The notes: generated by a model from the sequence alone, not told the origin. 64,000 nucleotides of DNA from Sphingomonas sp. (GCA_013001055.1 JABDNH010000011.1:1-64000); one strand, 5' to 3'; positions 25,828 to 40,605 are shown, counted from the first letter of the stretch. A program made the numbers and translations.

Positions 25828-26157
25828 ATGAATCAACCTGCTTTCCTGATGGCCGCTGCCGCTTCGACCGGTGCCGGTGGCTTCCTTGTACAGATCATGC
25901 CGCTCGTGCTGATCTTCATCATCTTCTGGTTCCTGCTGATCCGTCCGCAGCAAAAGCGGATGAAGGAGCACCAGACCATGGTCGCCAACGTGAAGAAGGG
26001 TGACCGCGTGGTTACCGGCGGCGGCCTGCTGGGCAAGGTCAGCAAGGTCACCGACGACGAGGTCGAGATCGAACTGGCCCAAGGCATCAAGGTCAAGGCA
26101 GTCAAATCGACGCTGCAGACCGTCATCGATCCCAAGGCGAAAGCGGCGAACGACTAA
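25828..26157 (+). CDS. yajC: Preprotein translocase subunit YajC
   Basis: A 109-residue Sec accessory protein with one N-terminal membrane helix (VQIMPLVLIFIIFWFLLIRP) followed by the YajC motif PQQKRMKEHQ and a small cytoplasmic beta domain (GDRVVTGGGLLGKV). It forms a complex with SecD and SecF. The stop codon overlaps the secD start (TAATG). Confidence 0.96.
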   Translation: MNQPAFLMAAAASTGAGGFLVQIMPLVLIFIIFWFLLIRPQQKRMKEHQTMVANVKKGDRVVTGGGLLGKVSKVTDDEVEIELAQGIKVKAVKSTLQTVIDPKAKAAND

Positions 26158-27749
26158 TGCTCGATTTTCCCCGTTGGAAGGTGATCTTCATCTGGTTGAT
26201 CATTTTCGCAGGCGTCTTCCTGTCGATTCCCAGCCTGATGAATGAAGAGCAGCGCGCGGCCTACTGGCCCGAGCCGCTGCCGCAATCGACCATCAGCCTC
26301 GGGCTCGACCTTGCCGGTGGTTCCTACCTCCTGCTTGAAGCGGACGCTGCCGATGCCGAGGTGCAGCGCCTCCAGCGGATGGAAGACCTTGTCCAGACGA
26401 CGATGCGCCAGAACGAGCGCATCCGGATCGGCGACGTGTCGACCGCGGGCGGTCGCGTTTCCTTCATGGTGCGCGATGCTACCCGCGTGGATGCCGCGGT
26501 CGAACGGCTGCGCGCCGAAACCGCGCCTGTCGCCCTGACCGGCCAGCGCAACTGGAACATCACGGTCGAGGATTCGACTCGGGTGGTCGCCACACCGACC
26601 GAAAGCGGCGCCCGGGCCGAGCTGGAGGAAGCGATGACCGTCGCGCGCGATGTCGTGCGCCGCCGTATCGATCCCTCGGGCACCAAGGAAATCACGGTGC
26701 GCACGCAGGGCGATAACCGCGTGCTCGTGCAGGTGCCGGGCATCGAAGATCCCGAAGCGCTGAAAGAATTGATTGGGCAAACCGCCCGTCTCGAATTCAA
26801 GCTTGTCGACCTCGACGCCGATCCGACGTTGACCGCGCAGGGCCGTGCCTCGCCGGGCAGCGAAGTGTTGCCCTTTGCCGACGGTACCGGAAATATCGCG
26901 GTCCAGCGCCGCGTCATGGTTTCGGGCGAAAATGTCGTGCGCGCTCAGCAGGCGTTCGACCAGGACAATAATGCCGTCGTGTCGATCACCTTCGATACGC
27001 AAGGCGCGCGCCGCTTTGGCCGGGTCACGCAGGAAAACGTCAACAAGCCCTTCGCCATCATCCTCGACGGCCAGGTGCTCTCGGCACCCAATATCAACGA
27101 ACCGATCCTTGGCGGGCAGGCGCAGATTTCGGGCGGTTTTACCGTCGATAGCGCCAACCAGCTGGCGATCGCGCTGTCATCGGGCAAGCTCCCTGTGAAG
27201 CTGAACGTTGTCGAGGAACGCACAGTCTCGGGCGACCTTGGCGCCGATTCGATCGACAAGGGCATGAAGGCCTCGGCGCTCGCCGTCGTGCTCGTGCTGC
27301 TCTACATGCTGATCACTTATGGCCGTTTCGGCGTCTATGCGAACATGGCGCTGCTCATCAACGCCTTCATGATCCTGTCGGTCATGGCGATATTCAACGC
27401 AACGCTGACGCTTCCCGGCATTGCCGGTTTCATTCTCACCATCGGTGCAGCGGTCGACGCAAACGTACTCATCAACGAACGCATCCGCGAGGAATTGCGG
27501 CGCGGGCGCAAGATCAGGGACGCGGTCGAGCATGGCTACAAGGAAGCCTCGACAGCGATTTTCGACGCCAACATCACCAATACCATCGCTGCGGCGCTGA
27601 TGTTCTACTTCGGCTCGGGACCGATTCGGGGTTTCGCGGTCGTGCTGCTCATCGGCATCATCACCTCGGTCTGGACCGCGGTGACCTTCACCCGGATGAT
27701 GGTCACGCTCTGGCTCAACAAGTCGCGCCCCAAGGCGCTCAACATTTAA
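26157..27749 (+). CDS. secD: Protein translocase subunit SecD
   Basis: A 530-residue RND-like membrane protein that uses the proton gradient to help pull preproteins through SecYEG. It has one N-terminal helix, the GLDLAGGSYLLLE motif, a large periplasmic P1 domain, the AQISGGFT strand, and five C-terminal helices including GAAVDANVLINERIREELR, which carries the family's D-x-N motif. Translationally coupled to yajC; secF follows after 12 bases. Confidence 0.97.
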   Translation: MLDFPRWKVIFIWLIIFAGVFLSIPSLMNEEQRAAYWPEPLPQSTISLGLDLAGGSYLLLEADAADAEVQRLQRMEDLVQTTMRQNERIRIGDVSTAGGRVSFMVRDATRVDAAVERLRAETAPVALTGQRNWNITVEDSTRVVATPTESGARAELEEAMTVARDVVRRRIDPSGTKEITVRTQGDNRVLVQVPGIEDPEALKELIGQTARLEFKLVDLDADPTLTAQGRASPGSEVLPFADGTGNIAVQRRVMVSGENVVRAQQAFDQDNNAVVSITFDTQGARRFGRVTQENVNKPFAIILDGQVLSAPNINEPILGGQAQISGGFTVDSANQLAIALSSGKLPVKLNVVEERTVSGDLGADSIDKGMKASALAVVLVLLYMLITYGRFGVYANMALLINAFMILSVMAIFNATLTLPGIAGFILTIGAAVDANVLINERIREELRRGRKIRDAVEHGYKEASTAIFDANITNTIAAALMFYFGSGPIRGFAVVLLIGIITSVWTAVTFTRMMVTLWLNKSRPKALNI

Positions 27750-27761
27750 GGGTCAGGAACG

Positions 27762-28736
27762 ATGAAACTTCTCAAACTCGTCCCGGACAATACGAACATC
27801 GACTTCATGCGTCTTCGCAAGATCGCGATTGTCGTCACCATGGCGCTGGCGATTGCGGGCTTCGTCATTACGGGCGTTCGCGGATTGAACCTCGGCATCG
27901 ATTTTGTCGGTGGCCAGGTGGTGGTCGCCGAATTCACCGAACCGGTGCCGATCGAGGACCTGCGCGCCAACGTGGCGACGTTGCAGGCGGGCGCAGCTTC
28001 GATCCAGGAATTCGGCGACGATCAGACCTACCAGATCCGCCTACCCAAGCCCGAAGGCTCGGTGAACGACGGGTCGGCCAACGAAGTCGTCACCGAGCTT
28101 CGCGGCATGCTGACAAGCGAATATCCGGGGGTGGAAGTAGGCGCGGCGCAATCGGTATCGGGCAATGTCAGCGAAGAGCTGGCGCGTGACGGCGCCTTGT
28201 CGCTGATCTTCGCCATGATGGGCATCGCCGCCTACATCTGGATCCGCTTCGAATGGCAGTTCGGCGTGGGCGCGTTGGCGACGCTGTTCCACGATATCGG
28301 ACTGCTGCTCGCCTTTTTCTCGATCACGCGGCTGGAGGTCGATCTCAATATCGTCGCGGCCTTCCTGACGGTGGTGGGCTATACACTCAACGATACGGTC
28401 GTAATCTATGACCGAATTCGCGAGAATCTGCGCAAATTCCGCAAGATGGGGATCGTCCCGCTAATCAACCTCAGCCTCAACGAGACGCTGTCGCGCACCA
28501 TCACGACCTCGGTCGCATTGCTGCTGGCGATCGGCGCGCTGTTGGTGCTCGGCCCTGAAGTGATTTTCGGCCTGACGATCGCGATCTTCCTGGGGCTGTT
28601 CATCGGCACCTATTCGTCGATCTACATCTCGGCGCCGCTACTGGTGTTCCTCGGCGTCACGCCGGATAGCTTCGTCCATGACGATGACGACAAGGAAAAG
28701 CCGCGAGGGCCGCAGACCGAAGCCATCGGCGGTTAA
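27762..28736 (+). CDS. secF: Protein translocase subunit SecF
   Basis: A 324-residue partner of SecD with six helices. The first is followed by LGIDFVGGQVVV, and the last five include the VVGYTLNDTVVIYDRIREN motif that mirrors the SecD D-x-N region. The C-terminal 20 residues are charged and cytoplasmic. It closes the yajC-secD-secF operon; bamD follows after 73 bases. Confidence 0.97.
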   Translation: MKLLKLVPDNTNIDFMRLRKIAIVVTMALAIAGFVITGVRGLNLGIDFVGGQVVVAEFTEPVPIEDLRANVATLQAGAASIQEFGDDQTYQIRLPKPEGSVNDGSANEVVTELRGMLTSEYPGVEVGAAQSVSGNVSEELARDGALSLIFAMMGIAAYIWIRFEWQFGVGALATLFHDIGLLLAFFSITRLEVDLNIVAAFLTVVGYTLNDTVVIYDRIRENLRKFRKMGIVPLINLSLNETLSRTITTSVALLLAIGALLVLGPEVIFGLTIAIFLGLFIGTYSSIYISAPLLVFLGVTPDSFVHDDDDKEKPRGPQTEAIGG

Positions 28737-28809
28737 TGCGAGCCGTTTAGTAGGACGACTGGCCGTTTGCGTGCTTGGCGAGGGCCTTCGCGCTGGCTAA
28801 GGAGAGATC

Positions 28810-29577
28810 ATGTTGAAAAAGACCGCCCTTTTCGCCCTGCCCGTCATCCTCGGCCTTTCGGCCTGTGGCGGCGGCGGCGCTCGCGTCGATACCGAATATG
28901 TCGCCCGCGACGTCGGTACGCTTTATTCGCTCGCAAAGAGCCGCGCCGATCGGGGCGACTGGAAGGATGCCGCGCTGCTCTTCCTCGAAGTGGAACGCCA
29001 GCATCCCTATTCGATCTGGGCCCGCCGCGCGCAGCTGATGGGCGCTTTTTCACATTACATGGACAAGAACTATATCGAAGCGACGGGTGCGGCCCAGCGC
29101 TTCCTGACGGTGCATCCGGGTAACAAGGACGCGCCTTATGCAACCTATCTGATCGCAATGTCCTATTACCAGCAGATCGAGGACATCCAGCGCGACCAGC
29201 GGATTTCGGAGCAGGCGCGCGATGCCTTCAACACACTGGTGCGCCGCCATCCCAATACGCCTTACGCCGCCGATGCGCGGTTGAAGCTGGATCTCATCAA
29301 CGATCACCTTGCCGGCAAGGAGATGGAGATCGGACGCTTTTATCAGGACCAGCGCCAATGGTTGCCTGCGACGATGCGGTTCCGCCGCGTGATCGACAAC
29401 TACCAGACGACTAGCCATGCGCCCGAAGCGCTGCATCGCCTGGTCGAGAGTTATCTGGCACTCGGTATCCCGGCAGAAGCGCAGAAAGCTGCGGCGGTGC
29501 TCGGCGCCAATTATCCTGATAGCCAGTGGTATGAACGCACTTACCGGCTGATCAACCGGCACGTTCCGCAGAGCTAA
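28810..29577 (+). CDS. bamD: Outer membrane assembly lipoprotein BamD
   Basis: A 255-residue lipoprotein of the BAM complex. Signal peptide MLKKTALFALPVILGLSACG has an LSAC lipobox. The mature part is a chain of TPR-like helix pairs: LYSLAKSRADRGDWKDAALL, VERQHPYSIWARRAQL, HYMDKNYIEATGAAQRFL, and HPNTPYAADARLKLDLI, typical for BamD. It binds BamA and recognises outer-membrane barrel signals. It sits between secF and recN, both in the same direction. Confidence 0.95.
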   Translation: MLKKTALFALPVILGLSACGGGGARVDTEYVARDVGTLYSLAKSRADRGDWKDAALLFLEVERQHPYSIWARRAQLMGAFSHYMDKNYIEATGAAQRFLTVHPGNKDAPYATYLIAMSYYQQIEDIQRDQRISEQARDAFNTLVRRHPNTPYAADARLKLDLINDHLAGKEMEIGRFYQDQRQWLPATMRFRRVIDNYQTTSHAPEALHRLVESYLALGIPAEAQKAAAVLGANYPDSQWYERTYRLINRHVPQS

Positions 29578-29584
29578 AACGCCC

Positions 29585-31233
29585 ATGCTGAGCCGCCTGT
29601 CGATCCGCGACGTGGTGCTGGTCGAGCGGCTCGACCTCAATTTCGATGCAGGCCTGTGTGTGCTCACCGGGGAGACCGGGGCGGGCAAGTCGATACTTCT
29701 CGATGCGCTTGGGCTGGCGCTGGGCGCGCGCGCCGATAGCCGGCTGGTGCGTGCCGGTGCCGATCAGGCGCAGGCAGTGGCCGAGATCGAAGTGCCTGCC
29801 GGGCACAAGGCGTTGGCGTTGCTCGACGAACAGGGCATCGAACCCGAACCCGGCGAACCCGTCTTGCTGACGCGCACGGTAAAGGCGGACGGCGGCAGCC
29901 GGGCGCGGGCTTGCGGGGCGAGCATCGCTGCGGGCGCCTTGCGCGATGTCGGCGCGGCGCTGGTCGAAATCCATGGCCAGCATGACGAACGCGGGTTGCT
30001 CGATGCCAGGGGGCACCGGGCGATGATCGACGCCTTTGGCAAGATCGATACGGCTTCCGTTTCCGCTGCATGGGAGGCATTGTCGCAAGCCAAGGCACGC
30101 CATGCCAAAGTGAAGGCCGAGGTCGAGGCTGCCGAAGCCGATCGCGAATTTCTCGATCACGCTGTGGCCGAACTGGAAGCGCTGGATCCGCAAGCCGGTG
30201 AAGAAGAGGAACTGGCCACCATGCGCCAGCGTCAGAAGGACGCGGCCAAAGTCGAAGAGGATCTGGAAGAGCTCGACCCGTTGCTGTCGGGTGCCGACGG
30301 CGCGCTCGCGCAGATGCGGCAGGCTGCACGGCGGTTGCAGCGGGTAAGCGAACTGCATCCCTCGCTGGCGGAAGCGCTGGCGGCGACTGATCGCGCCATC
30401 ATCGAAGCCGATAGCGCAGAGGAAAACATCATCGAGGCGCGGCGCGAGCTGATGCACAGCCCCGCCGATCTCGACGCTGCCGAAGAACGGCTATTCGCGA
30501 TCCGCGGTCTTGCCCGCAAGCACCGTGTCGAGGCGGACGCGCTGCCGCAGTTGCTCGTGGACATGCAGCAAAAGCGCGATGCGATCGCCACGGGCGCCGA
30601 GCGGTTGGCGGCGCTCGAGAAGGCGATTTCAGAGTCGCGGGCAACCTATGATGCGGCGGCGCTGAAGGTCAGCGCGGCGCGCAAGGCGGCAGGCGAAAAG
30701 CTGGATGCGCGGGTTGCCGATGAGCTGAAGCCGCTCAAGCTGGATGCTGCGCAGTTCAGGACCGATATCGGCGAGGTCGAGGCGGGGCCGCAGGGACGCG
30801 ACCGCGTCGAATTCACCATCTCGACCAATCCCGGCTCGCCCTTCGGACCGCTCAGCAAGATCGCGTCGGGCGGCGAGTTGTCACGCTTCATTCTGGCGCT
30901 GAAGGTGGCGCTTGCCGAGGTCGGCAGCGCGGGCACGATCATCTTCGACGAGATCGACCGCGGGGTCGGCGGGGCGGTGGCGAGCGCAATCGGCGAAAGG
31001 TTGGCGCGGCTGGCGGGCGAGGCGCAAGTCCTGGTCGTGACCCACTCTCCGCAAGTCGCGGCGCGCGCGGCGCATCATTATCGGATCGAAAAATCGAGCG
31101 ACGGGACGGTCACCCGCACCAGCGTTACCAGGCTGAGCGAGGCGGAACGACGCGAGGAGATTGCGCGTATGCTTTCCGGCAGCGCGATCACCGACGAAGC
31201 CCGCGCGCAGGCAGAAAAACTGATGGAGGCTGC

Positions 31234-31237
<4 letters not shown>
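29585..31237 (+). CDS. recN: DNA repair protein RecN
   Basis: SMC-like ATPase for double-strand break repair, 550 residues. Walker A is GETGAGKS near residue 32, the central part (about 155-370) is a coiled coil of modest length, and the C-terminal head has IASGGELSRFILALKV and the Walker B segment IIFDEIDRGVGG. No clear LexA site is seen ahead of it; only one GTTC half-site lies at the end of bamD. Its stop overlaps the start of a hydrolase gene (ATGA). Confidence 0.97.
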
Positions 31238-34907
<3,670 letters not shown>

Positions 34908-34911
<4 letters not shown>

Positions 34912-35849
34912 TCGCTTTCCCTTGCAAGTCGCTCGTCGACGCGCGTCCGCACGCCATCCGCATAGTCGACGCAAGCCGCCTCGTCGACCAGCGGGGCGCG
35001 GCCGGCAAAGCGGTCTACCATGTCTGAAGCCGAAGGGTGCGGGGTGAGGAGGAAGTTGCAGGGTGCTTCCGCGATGCGGTCAAGCCCGGCGCGATAGGCG
35101 GCGAGATAGGGCGGGTTGTCGCTGAAACGATATTCGTCGCGACTCGCGGGCGAAAGGCTGTCGGCGTAGACGATGCGGTGACAGGTGGCGGCTTCGCACG
35201 CGCCCCAGCGCCAGCTCATCGCACCGGGCGAATGGCCGGGCGTGGCGATGGCGGTAATCTCGATATCGCCAAGGCGGATGACGTCGCCGTCTTCGATAAT
35301 GCGATTGACGCTGACGAGCGCCATGGGCGCGTGCATCCCCGACTGGGGATCGGTTGGGCGCACCACGCCGCTTTGAAAGACCTTGCTGGCCTCGCTCGAG
35401 GCGTAGAGATCGGCGCCGGTGAGCGCTTTCATCTTCGCCATGCCGCCCACATGATCGAAATGTTCGTGGCTGTTCAGAATGATCTTTACGTCATCGAGGT
35501 CGAAACCGAGGCGGCGGATGTTGGCCGCAACGACGCTCGCGCCAGCCTCGGTACCGGTGTCGATGAGGACGTGCCCTTCATCGCCGGTGATCAGGATCGC
35601 GGCGATGCCGCAGGTGCCGACATGATATGTGTTGCCGTGGACCCCCACCGGTGGGGCGGGTTTGTCCCAATCGTCCCAGTCGCTGCAGGTGGCGGCAAAG
35701 GCGGGACCGGCGGTGGCGATCGGGGCGCGGGGGCGGTCCACCTGGCGCGGGGTGGACTGGACCGGGATTTGCGTGACGCAGGCGGTCAAGGCAAGCGCGG
35801 TGGCGACTTGGGCGAGGGCCCTAGCGAACAAAGCTGGCTCCATTGACAT
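34908..35849 (-). CDS. Subclass B3 metallo-beta-lactamase-like lipoprotein
   Basis: A 313-residue MBL-fold hydrolase. Near the N-terminus LALTAC forms a lipobox. The zinc ligands fit subclass B3: H128, H130, D132 and H133 in NSHEHFDHVGG, H206 in TPGHSPG and H271 in TPHPSASD. Other B3 landmarks are the GTCGIAAILI strand and YADSLSPASRDEYRFSD. Chromosomal B3 enzymes are known in Erythrobacteraceae and Sphingomonadaceae, and some hydrolyse carbapenems; activity here is inference. Its start lies within the upstream SDR gene (29-base overlap), and prmA is coupled at its stop. Confidence 0.85.
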
Positions 35850-36528
35850 CGATCACCGCGCCGGTGGCGCTGGGCGGGGCATCGGCGGCAAGCCAGCGGA
35901 TCGTCTCGGCGATTTCCTCGGGGCTCGCGACCTTGCCGAGGGGTATGTCCTTGAGCAATTCGGGGCCGCCGCGGCTGTCGAGATAGTCTTCGGCCATGCC
36001 CGTCATGGTGAAGCCGGGGGTGACCGCGAAGGCCAGAATGTTCTCGCGCGCATAGCCGCGTGCGATCGTCTTCGTCATGGCGACCATGCCGGCCTTGGCG
36101 GCGGCATAGTGCCAGTGCTTGGGGCTATCGCCGCGATAGGCGGCGCGGCTGGCGACGTTGACAATGCGGCCTCCAGCAGGCTCGTGGCTGCGATAGTTGG
36201 CGATGGCGAGGCGGCACAGGTCGGCGCTGGCCTGCAGGTTGACCTGCATCGTCCTGGCCCAGGCGGCGTGCCAGTTTTTATCGCTCGCATTGTCGGCGAC
36301 GGGCTCGAAAATGCCGGCATTGTTGATGAGGACATCGATGCGCTCGTCGAGCTGCGCAAAGGCTTGTTCCCACAGGCGGCGCGGCGCGTCCGGATCGGTG
36401 AAATCGGCGGCTATCAGGTCATCACCGCCCTTGGTCGACTGGCCTGCGACCTTGTGCCCTGCGTCTTTAAGCGCCTTGTAGGTGGCAGCGCCGATCCCGC
36501 GGCTCGCGCCGGTAAGAAGAATATGCAT
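35821..36528 (-). CDS. Short-chain dehydrogenase/reductase
   Basis: A 235-residue SDR. The cofactor motif is TGASRGIGAA, followed by NNAGIF, the catalytic serine in VNVASRAAYRG, and the YAAAK pair of tyrosine and lysine; PGFTMTGM follows the active site. NAD or NADP preference is not clear. The substrate is unknown. It heads a three-gene unit with the B3 lactamase and prmA. A GC-rich imperfect hairpin at 36541-36561 lies just upstream, between this gene and the chemoreceptor. Confidence 0.88.
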   Translation of the reverse strand: MHILLTGASRGIGAATYKALKDAGHKVAGQSTKGGDDLIAADFTDPDAPRRLWEQAFAQLDERIDVLINNAGIFEPVADNASDKNWHAAWARTMQVNLQASADLCRLAIANYRSHEPAGGRIVNVASRAAYRGDSPKHWHYAAAKAGMVAMTKTIARGYARENILAFAVTPGFTMTGMAEDYLDSRGGPELLKDIPLGKVASPEEIAETIRWLAADAPPSATGAVIDVNGASFVR

Positions 36529-36568
36529 GGCGCACTTCTACCCCGCCCTTGCAAGGTGGGGAAGCGGC

Positions 36569-37855
36569 TTAGCTCGCGATGCTGGTGGCAAAGGTGCTGG
36601 AGACGGTGCTGATCTCATCGATTTGGCGGCTGAAGTCGGAGAAATCCTTCTCGACGCCGTCGATATCGTCGACGACCCGTTCGGTGTCGGCGCGGATGGC
36701 GGCGATGGTGCTGCTCATCGAATCGGCGGCCAGCGCGGTTTCATCGACTGCAGCAGTAATGGTGGTCACCGTCTGGGCCTGGCTTTCCATCGCTTGGCGG
36801 ATGCGCTCGGCCGAGGTCTGCACCTCTTCGACCGTCGCCTGGATCGAGGCGTTGCTATCGACCGTCTGCTTGGTCGCCGCGGTGATCGCGGTGATCTTGC
36901 TCGTGATGTCATCGGTTGCCCGCGCCGTCTGGCTGGCAAGCGATTTCACTTCCTGCGCAACGACGGCAAAGCCGCGGCCGGCATCGCCCGCGCGCGCCGC
37001 TTCGATCGTTGCGTTGAGCGCAAGAAGGTTGGTCTGCCCGGCAATGTCGCGGATGAGGCCAAGAATGGATTCGATGGCTTCGACATGGTTCGACAGGTCT
37101 TCGGATACTTGCACGGCTTCCTTGGCCTGACTGCCGGCTCGGCTGGCGACATCGGCGGCGCCTTCGACTTCGGAACGTGCATCTTCGATGGCGCGGATCA
37201 GGCCGGCGGCGGTCTGGGCGGCTTCGCGCATGGCGACCGCGCTCTGTTCGGCAGCAGCGGCGACTTCGCTCGTTTTGCCCAACATGCCGCGGGCGCTGTC
37301 CGAGGACTGGTTGGCGCGGCCAAGCAGGTTCTTGGCGCGGCCCGAAGCCTCGTCCGACAGGCGCTGCATTTCGCCCTGGAACTGGCGCCCCTTGCCGCTG
37401 CGGCTTTCCTGCTCTTCCCTCGCTTCGCACACGGCGACCTGCGCGAGCATGACATCGGTGGAATATAGCGCCTTGCGGACGACGGCATCGACCAGCTTGG
37501 CGCGCAGTTCGGGTGCACTGTGATAATGATCGCAAATGCTGTTGATCATGGCGCCGACGGCATCGGCGCGGCGCACCATGAGATGGGGAACGCTTTCTTC
37601 CTCCACGAATAGGCGGCGGCCCAGTTCGGCGACATTGTCGATCCAGTCTTCGCCGAAGCTCTGGCCGTATTCCCCGCGGGCGCGTTCGGCGCTGCTCTTG
37701 CCGAAATGCCCTTCGATCGTGGCTTCGATCAACTCGCCCGCTTCGGCCCACAACAGCGCGCGAGCCTGCTCGAAGTGATCGTCCGCACCATAAGCTTGCA
37801 TGCGGCTGGCGACCTGTTCCGCACTGAGCGGTTTCACAACATTTTCCTTGCCCAT
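36569..37855 (-). CDS. Soluble methyl-accepting chemoreceptor with globin-like sensor domain
   Basis: A 428-residue cytoplasmic receptor without membrane helices. The N-terminal 150 residues are all-helical and resemble the sensor-globin fold ([35 protein letters not shown]); I cannot assign the proximal heme histidine with certainty. The signalling part is a long coiled coil with the hairpin tip [20 protein letters not shown] and [15 protein letters not shown]. The start at 37855 is set by TTGGGGAAG ahead of the ATG. No che genes are nearby, so its partner lies elsewhere. Confidence 0.8.
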   Translation of the reverse strand: MGKENVVKPLSAEQVASRMQAYGADDHFEQARALLWAEAGELIEATIEGHFGKSSAERARGEYGQSFGEDWIDNVAELGRRLFVEEESVPHLMVRRADAVGAMINSICDHYHSAPELRAKLVDAVVRKALYSTDVMLAQVAVCEAREEQESRSGKGRQFQGEMQRLSDEASGRAKNLLGRANQSSDSARGMLGKTSEVAAAAEQSAVAMREAAQTAAGLIRAIEDARSEVEGAADVASRAGSQAKEAVQVSEDLSNHVEAIESILGLIRDIAGQTNLLALNATIEAARAGDAGRGFAVVAQEVKSLASQTARATDDITSKITAITAATKQTVDSNASIQATVEEVQTSAERIRQAMESQAQTVTTITAAVDETALAADSMSSTIAAIRADTERVVDDIDGVEKDFSDFSRQIDEISTVSSTFATSIAS

Positions 37856-38016
37856 CAGAACTTCCCCAAGTGATCCTTGGCTCCTCATTGCCGAAAATTG
37901 GTTAAGAGGCGGTTAGGACGCCCGGCTTTCGGGCGTATTGAAGGGGCAAATGCTTGCCCTCTATGGCTGCACCGCCTAGGGGCAATAGCCAGTAATTCGG
38001 GCGAAGAGGAATAGGT

Positions 38017-38412
38017 ATGAGTTCGGGCGCTGAACGGCCGCTATCACCACATCTGGGCGTGTACACGTGGGGACCGCACATGCTGGTCTCGATCCTCCAT
38101 CGCGTAACGGGCGGGGCCATCACCGTGGCCGGTCTCGCGATCCTGACCTGGTGGTTGCTGGCGCTTGCGGGCAGCGATGCTGCCTACGAGACCTTCCAAT
38201 TCGCTATCACGCATTGGGTCGGCAGGATCCTGTTGCTCGGCCTGACCTGGGCGTTCTGGCAGCATCTCTTTTCGGGTCTGCGCCACCTCGTCCTCGACAT
38301 CGGTGCGGGATACGAGCTTACCACCAACAAGTTCTGGTCGATCATGACGATCGTTGCATCGCTGCTGGCGACCGCAGGCACCGCGCTGCTTTTTGTCGGA
38401 GGCGCACTATGA
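38017..38412 (+). CDS. sdhC: Succinate dehydrogenase, cytochrome b556 subunit
   Basis: A 131-residue membrane anchor of complex II with three helices. SdhC signatures are RPLSPHLGVYTWGPHM, SILHRVTGGAI with the quinone/heme-side residues, and HLFSGLRHLVLDIG with a likely heme-ligand histidine. Its stop overlaps the sdhD start (ATGA). Confidence 0.95.
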   Translation: MSSGAERPLSPHLGVYTWGPHMLVSILHRVTGGAITVAGLAILTWWLLALAGSDAAYETFQFAITHWVGRILLLGLTWAFWQHLFSGLRHLVLDIGAGYELTTNKFWSIMTIVASLLATAGTALLFVGGAL

Positions 38413-38798
38413 GCCGGGGGAAAAGCGCAACGCCGCTCGCCAAGGTGCGCGGGCTGGGTTCGGCCGGTGAGGGTGGTGAACATTGGCTCCACGAGCGGTT
38501 CACCAGCGTGGCACTGGTGCTGCTGTCCGTCTGGTTGATCGCCAGCCTCGCCATGCTGCCCGATCTGACCCAGGCGACAATGCGCGAATGGCTGGCCGGG
38601 CCGTTGGGCGCGGTCCCGATGGCGCTTTTTGTCATCACCGCTTTCAGTCACGGCATCGATGGTCTCAAGGTCGTCGTCGACGATTATGTCGATGGCGAAG
38701 GCAGCCGCATCGGTTGGCACTTCTTCTTAAACATGGTCGGTATCGCGGGGGCCTCGCTGGCTCTCTTCGCGCTGGCCAAACTCGCATTCGGAGCCTGA
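38409..38798 (+). CDS. sdhD: Succinate dehydrogenase, hydrophobic membrane anchor subunit
   Basis: A 129-residue three-helix membrane subunit that completes the anchor for SdhAB. The N-terminal segment [20 protein letters not shown] and the helix end [16 protein letters not shown] are typical of alphaproteobacterial SdhD. The ATG at 38409 overlaps the sdhC stop; a longer frame upstream only shadows sdhC. sdhA follows after seven bases. Confidence 0.94.
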   Translation: MSRGKSATPLAKVRGLGSAGEGGEHWLHERFTSVALVLLSVWLIASLAMLPDLTQATMREWLAGPLGAVPMALFVITAFSHGIDGLKVVVDDYVDGEGSRIGWHFFLNMVGIAGASLALFALAKLAFGA

Positions 38799-38805
38799 TT
38801 CTTCC

Positions 38806-40605
38806 ATGTCCGATTACAAGATCATCGATCATCTCTATGACGTCGTCGTTGTCGGCGCGGGCGGCTCCGGCCTTCGTGCCACGATGGGCGCGGCGGAAAA
38901 AGGCCTCAAGACCGCTTGCGTGACCAAGGTCTTCCCGACCCGTTCGCACACCGTAGCGGCGCAGGGTGGTATTGCCGCTTCGCTCGGCAATATGGGTCCT
39001 GATCACTGGACCTGGCACATGTACGACACCGTCAAGGGATCCGATTGGCTGGGCGACCAGGACGCGATTGAATATCTGTGCCGCGAGGCGCCGGCGGCTG
39101 TGTACGAGCTTGAGCATGCGGGCATGCCCTTCAGCCGCACCGACGAGGGCGAGATCTACCAGCGTGCCTTTGGCGGCATGACGCAGAATATGGGCGAAGG
39201 CCCGGCAGCGCAGCGCACGTGCGCCGCTGCCGATCGTACCGGCCATGCGATGCTTCATACGCTCTACCAGCAGAGCCTCAAGTACGACGCCGACTTCTTT
39301 ATCGAATATTTCGCGCTCGACCTGATCATGGAAGATGGCGAATGCCGTGGTATCGTGGCGATGTGCCTCGACGATGGTTCGATTCATCGCTTCCGTGCGC
39401 AGGCCGTGGTGCTGGCGACCGGCGGTTATGGCCGCGCCTACTATTCGGCGACGTCGGCGCATACCTGTACGGGCGATGGCGGCGGCATGGTGCTGCGCGC
39501 GGGCCTGCCGCTGCAGGACATGGAGTTCGTCCAGTTCCACCCGACGGGCATTTACGGCGCGGGTGTGCTGATCACCGAAGGCGCACGCGGCGAGGGCGGC
39601 TATCTCACCAACTCCGAAGGCGAGCGCTTCATGGAGCGTTATGCGCCGTCCGCCAAGGATCTTGCGTCGCGCGATGTCGTATCGCGCTCGATGGCGATGG
39701 AAATCCGCGAAGGGCGCGGGGTAGGTGACGAGAAGGATCATATCTTCCTTCACCTCGATCACATCGATCCCAAGATCCTGGCCGAGCGCCTGCCGGGCAT
39801 TACCGAAACCGCGAAGATCTTCGCCGGTGTCGACCTGACGCGCGGGCCGATTCCAGTCGTGCCGACGGTGCACTACAACATGGGCGGTATCCCGACCAAC
39901 TATCACGGCGAAGTGGTGACGCTGAAGGATGGCAATCCCGATTCGGTCGTGCCCGGCCTGTTCGCGGTGGGCGAAGCCGCCTGCGTCAGCGTGCACGGTG
40001 CAAACCGCCTCGGCTCGAACAGCCTTATCGACCTCGTTGTCTTCGGCCGCGCGGCAGGACATCGTCTTGCCGAGGTCGTCGAGCCAAACGGTGCACAGCG
40101 CAATCTAAAGGAAGGCGCTACCGATCTTGCGATCGAACGCCTCGATCACTTCCGTAATGCCAAGGGCGGCAAGCCTACCGCTGAAATCCGCCTCGACATG
40201 CAGAAGACGATGCAGGCCGACTGCGCCGTCTTCCGGACTGAGGAAACGCTGGCCGAAGGGGCCAAGAAGGTCGATGCGATCTGGCACTCCATGGCCGATG
40301 TCGGTGTTACCGATCGCAGCCTCATATGGAACTCGGACCTGATCGAGACGCTAGAGCTCGACAATCTCCTGAGCCAGGCCAAGGCAACGATTGATCTTGC
40401 CGCCAACCGCAAGGAGAGCCGCGGCGCACACATGCACGAGGATTATCCCGATCGCGACGATGCGAACTGGATGAAGCACTCGCTGATCTGGGTCGACGGC
40501 TGGGGCGGCAAGGGCGGTGCCTCACGCATCGATTATCGCCCGGTCCACAGCTACACGCTGACCGACGACGTCCAATATATCGAGCCCAAGAAGCGGGTAT
40601 ATTAA
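38806..40605 (+). CDS. sdhA: Succinate dehydrogenase flavoprotein subunit
   Basis: The 599-residue catalytic subunit that oxidises succinate to fumarate. The FAD site starts [12 protein letters not shown], the covalent flavin histidine lies in [10 protein letters not shown], and active-site residues are in [17 protein letters not shown] and [15 protein letters not shown]. The C-terminus ends with the diagnostic [20 protein letters not shown] strong terminator follows within 30 bases, and the next gene is creD rather than sdhB. Confidence 0.97.
   Translation: MSDYKIIDHLYDVVVVGAGGSGLRATMGAAEKGLKTACVTKVFPTRSHTVAAQGGIAASLGNMGPDHWTWHMYDTVKGSDWLGDQDAIEYLCREAPAAVYELEHAGMPFSRTDEGEIYQRAFGGMTQNMGEGPAAQRTCAAADRTGHAMLHTLYQQSLKYDADFFIEYFALDLIMEDGECRGIVAMCLDDGSIHRFRAQAVVLATGGYGRAYYSATSAHTCTGDGGGMVLRAGLPLQDMEFVQFHPTGIYGAGVLITEGARGEGGYLTNSEGERFMERYAPSAKDLASRDVVSRSMAMEIREGRGVGDEKDHIFLHLDHIDPKILAERLPGITETAKIFAGVDLTRGPIPVVPTVHYNMGGIPTNYHGEVVTLKDGNPDSVVPGLFAVGEAACVSVHGANRLGSNSLIDLVVFGRAAGHRLAEVVEPNGAQRNLKEGATDLAIERLDHFRNAKGGKPTAEIRLDMQKTMQADCAVFRTEETLAEGAKKVDAIWHSMADVGVTDRSLIWNSDLIETLELDNLLSQAKATIDLAANRKESRGAHMHEDYPDRDDANWMKHSLIWVDGWGGKGGASRIDYRPVHSYTLTDDVQYIEPKKRVY

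Noticed and set aside
29545-29585. LexA site ahead of recN
   Set aside because: Only one GTTC half-site is present and the second half at the right spacing is CTAA, so it does not meet GTTC-N7-GTTC.
36541-36561. Terminator between the chemoreceptor and SDR genes
   Set aside because: The GC-rich hairpin is imperfect and has no T-run in either direction; it is noted only as a possible weak hairpin.
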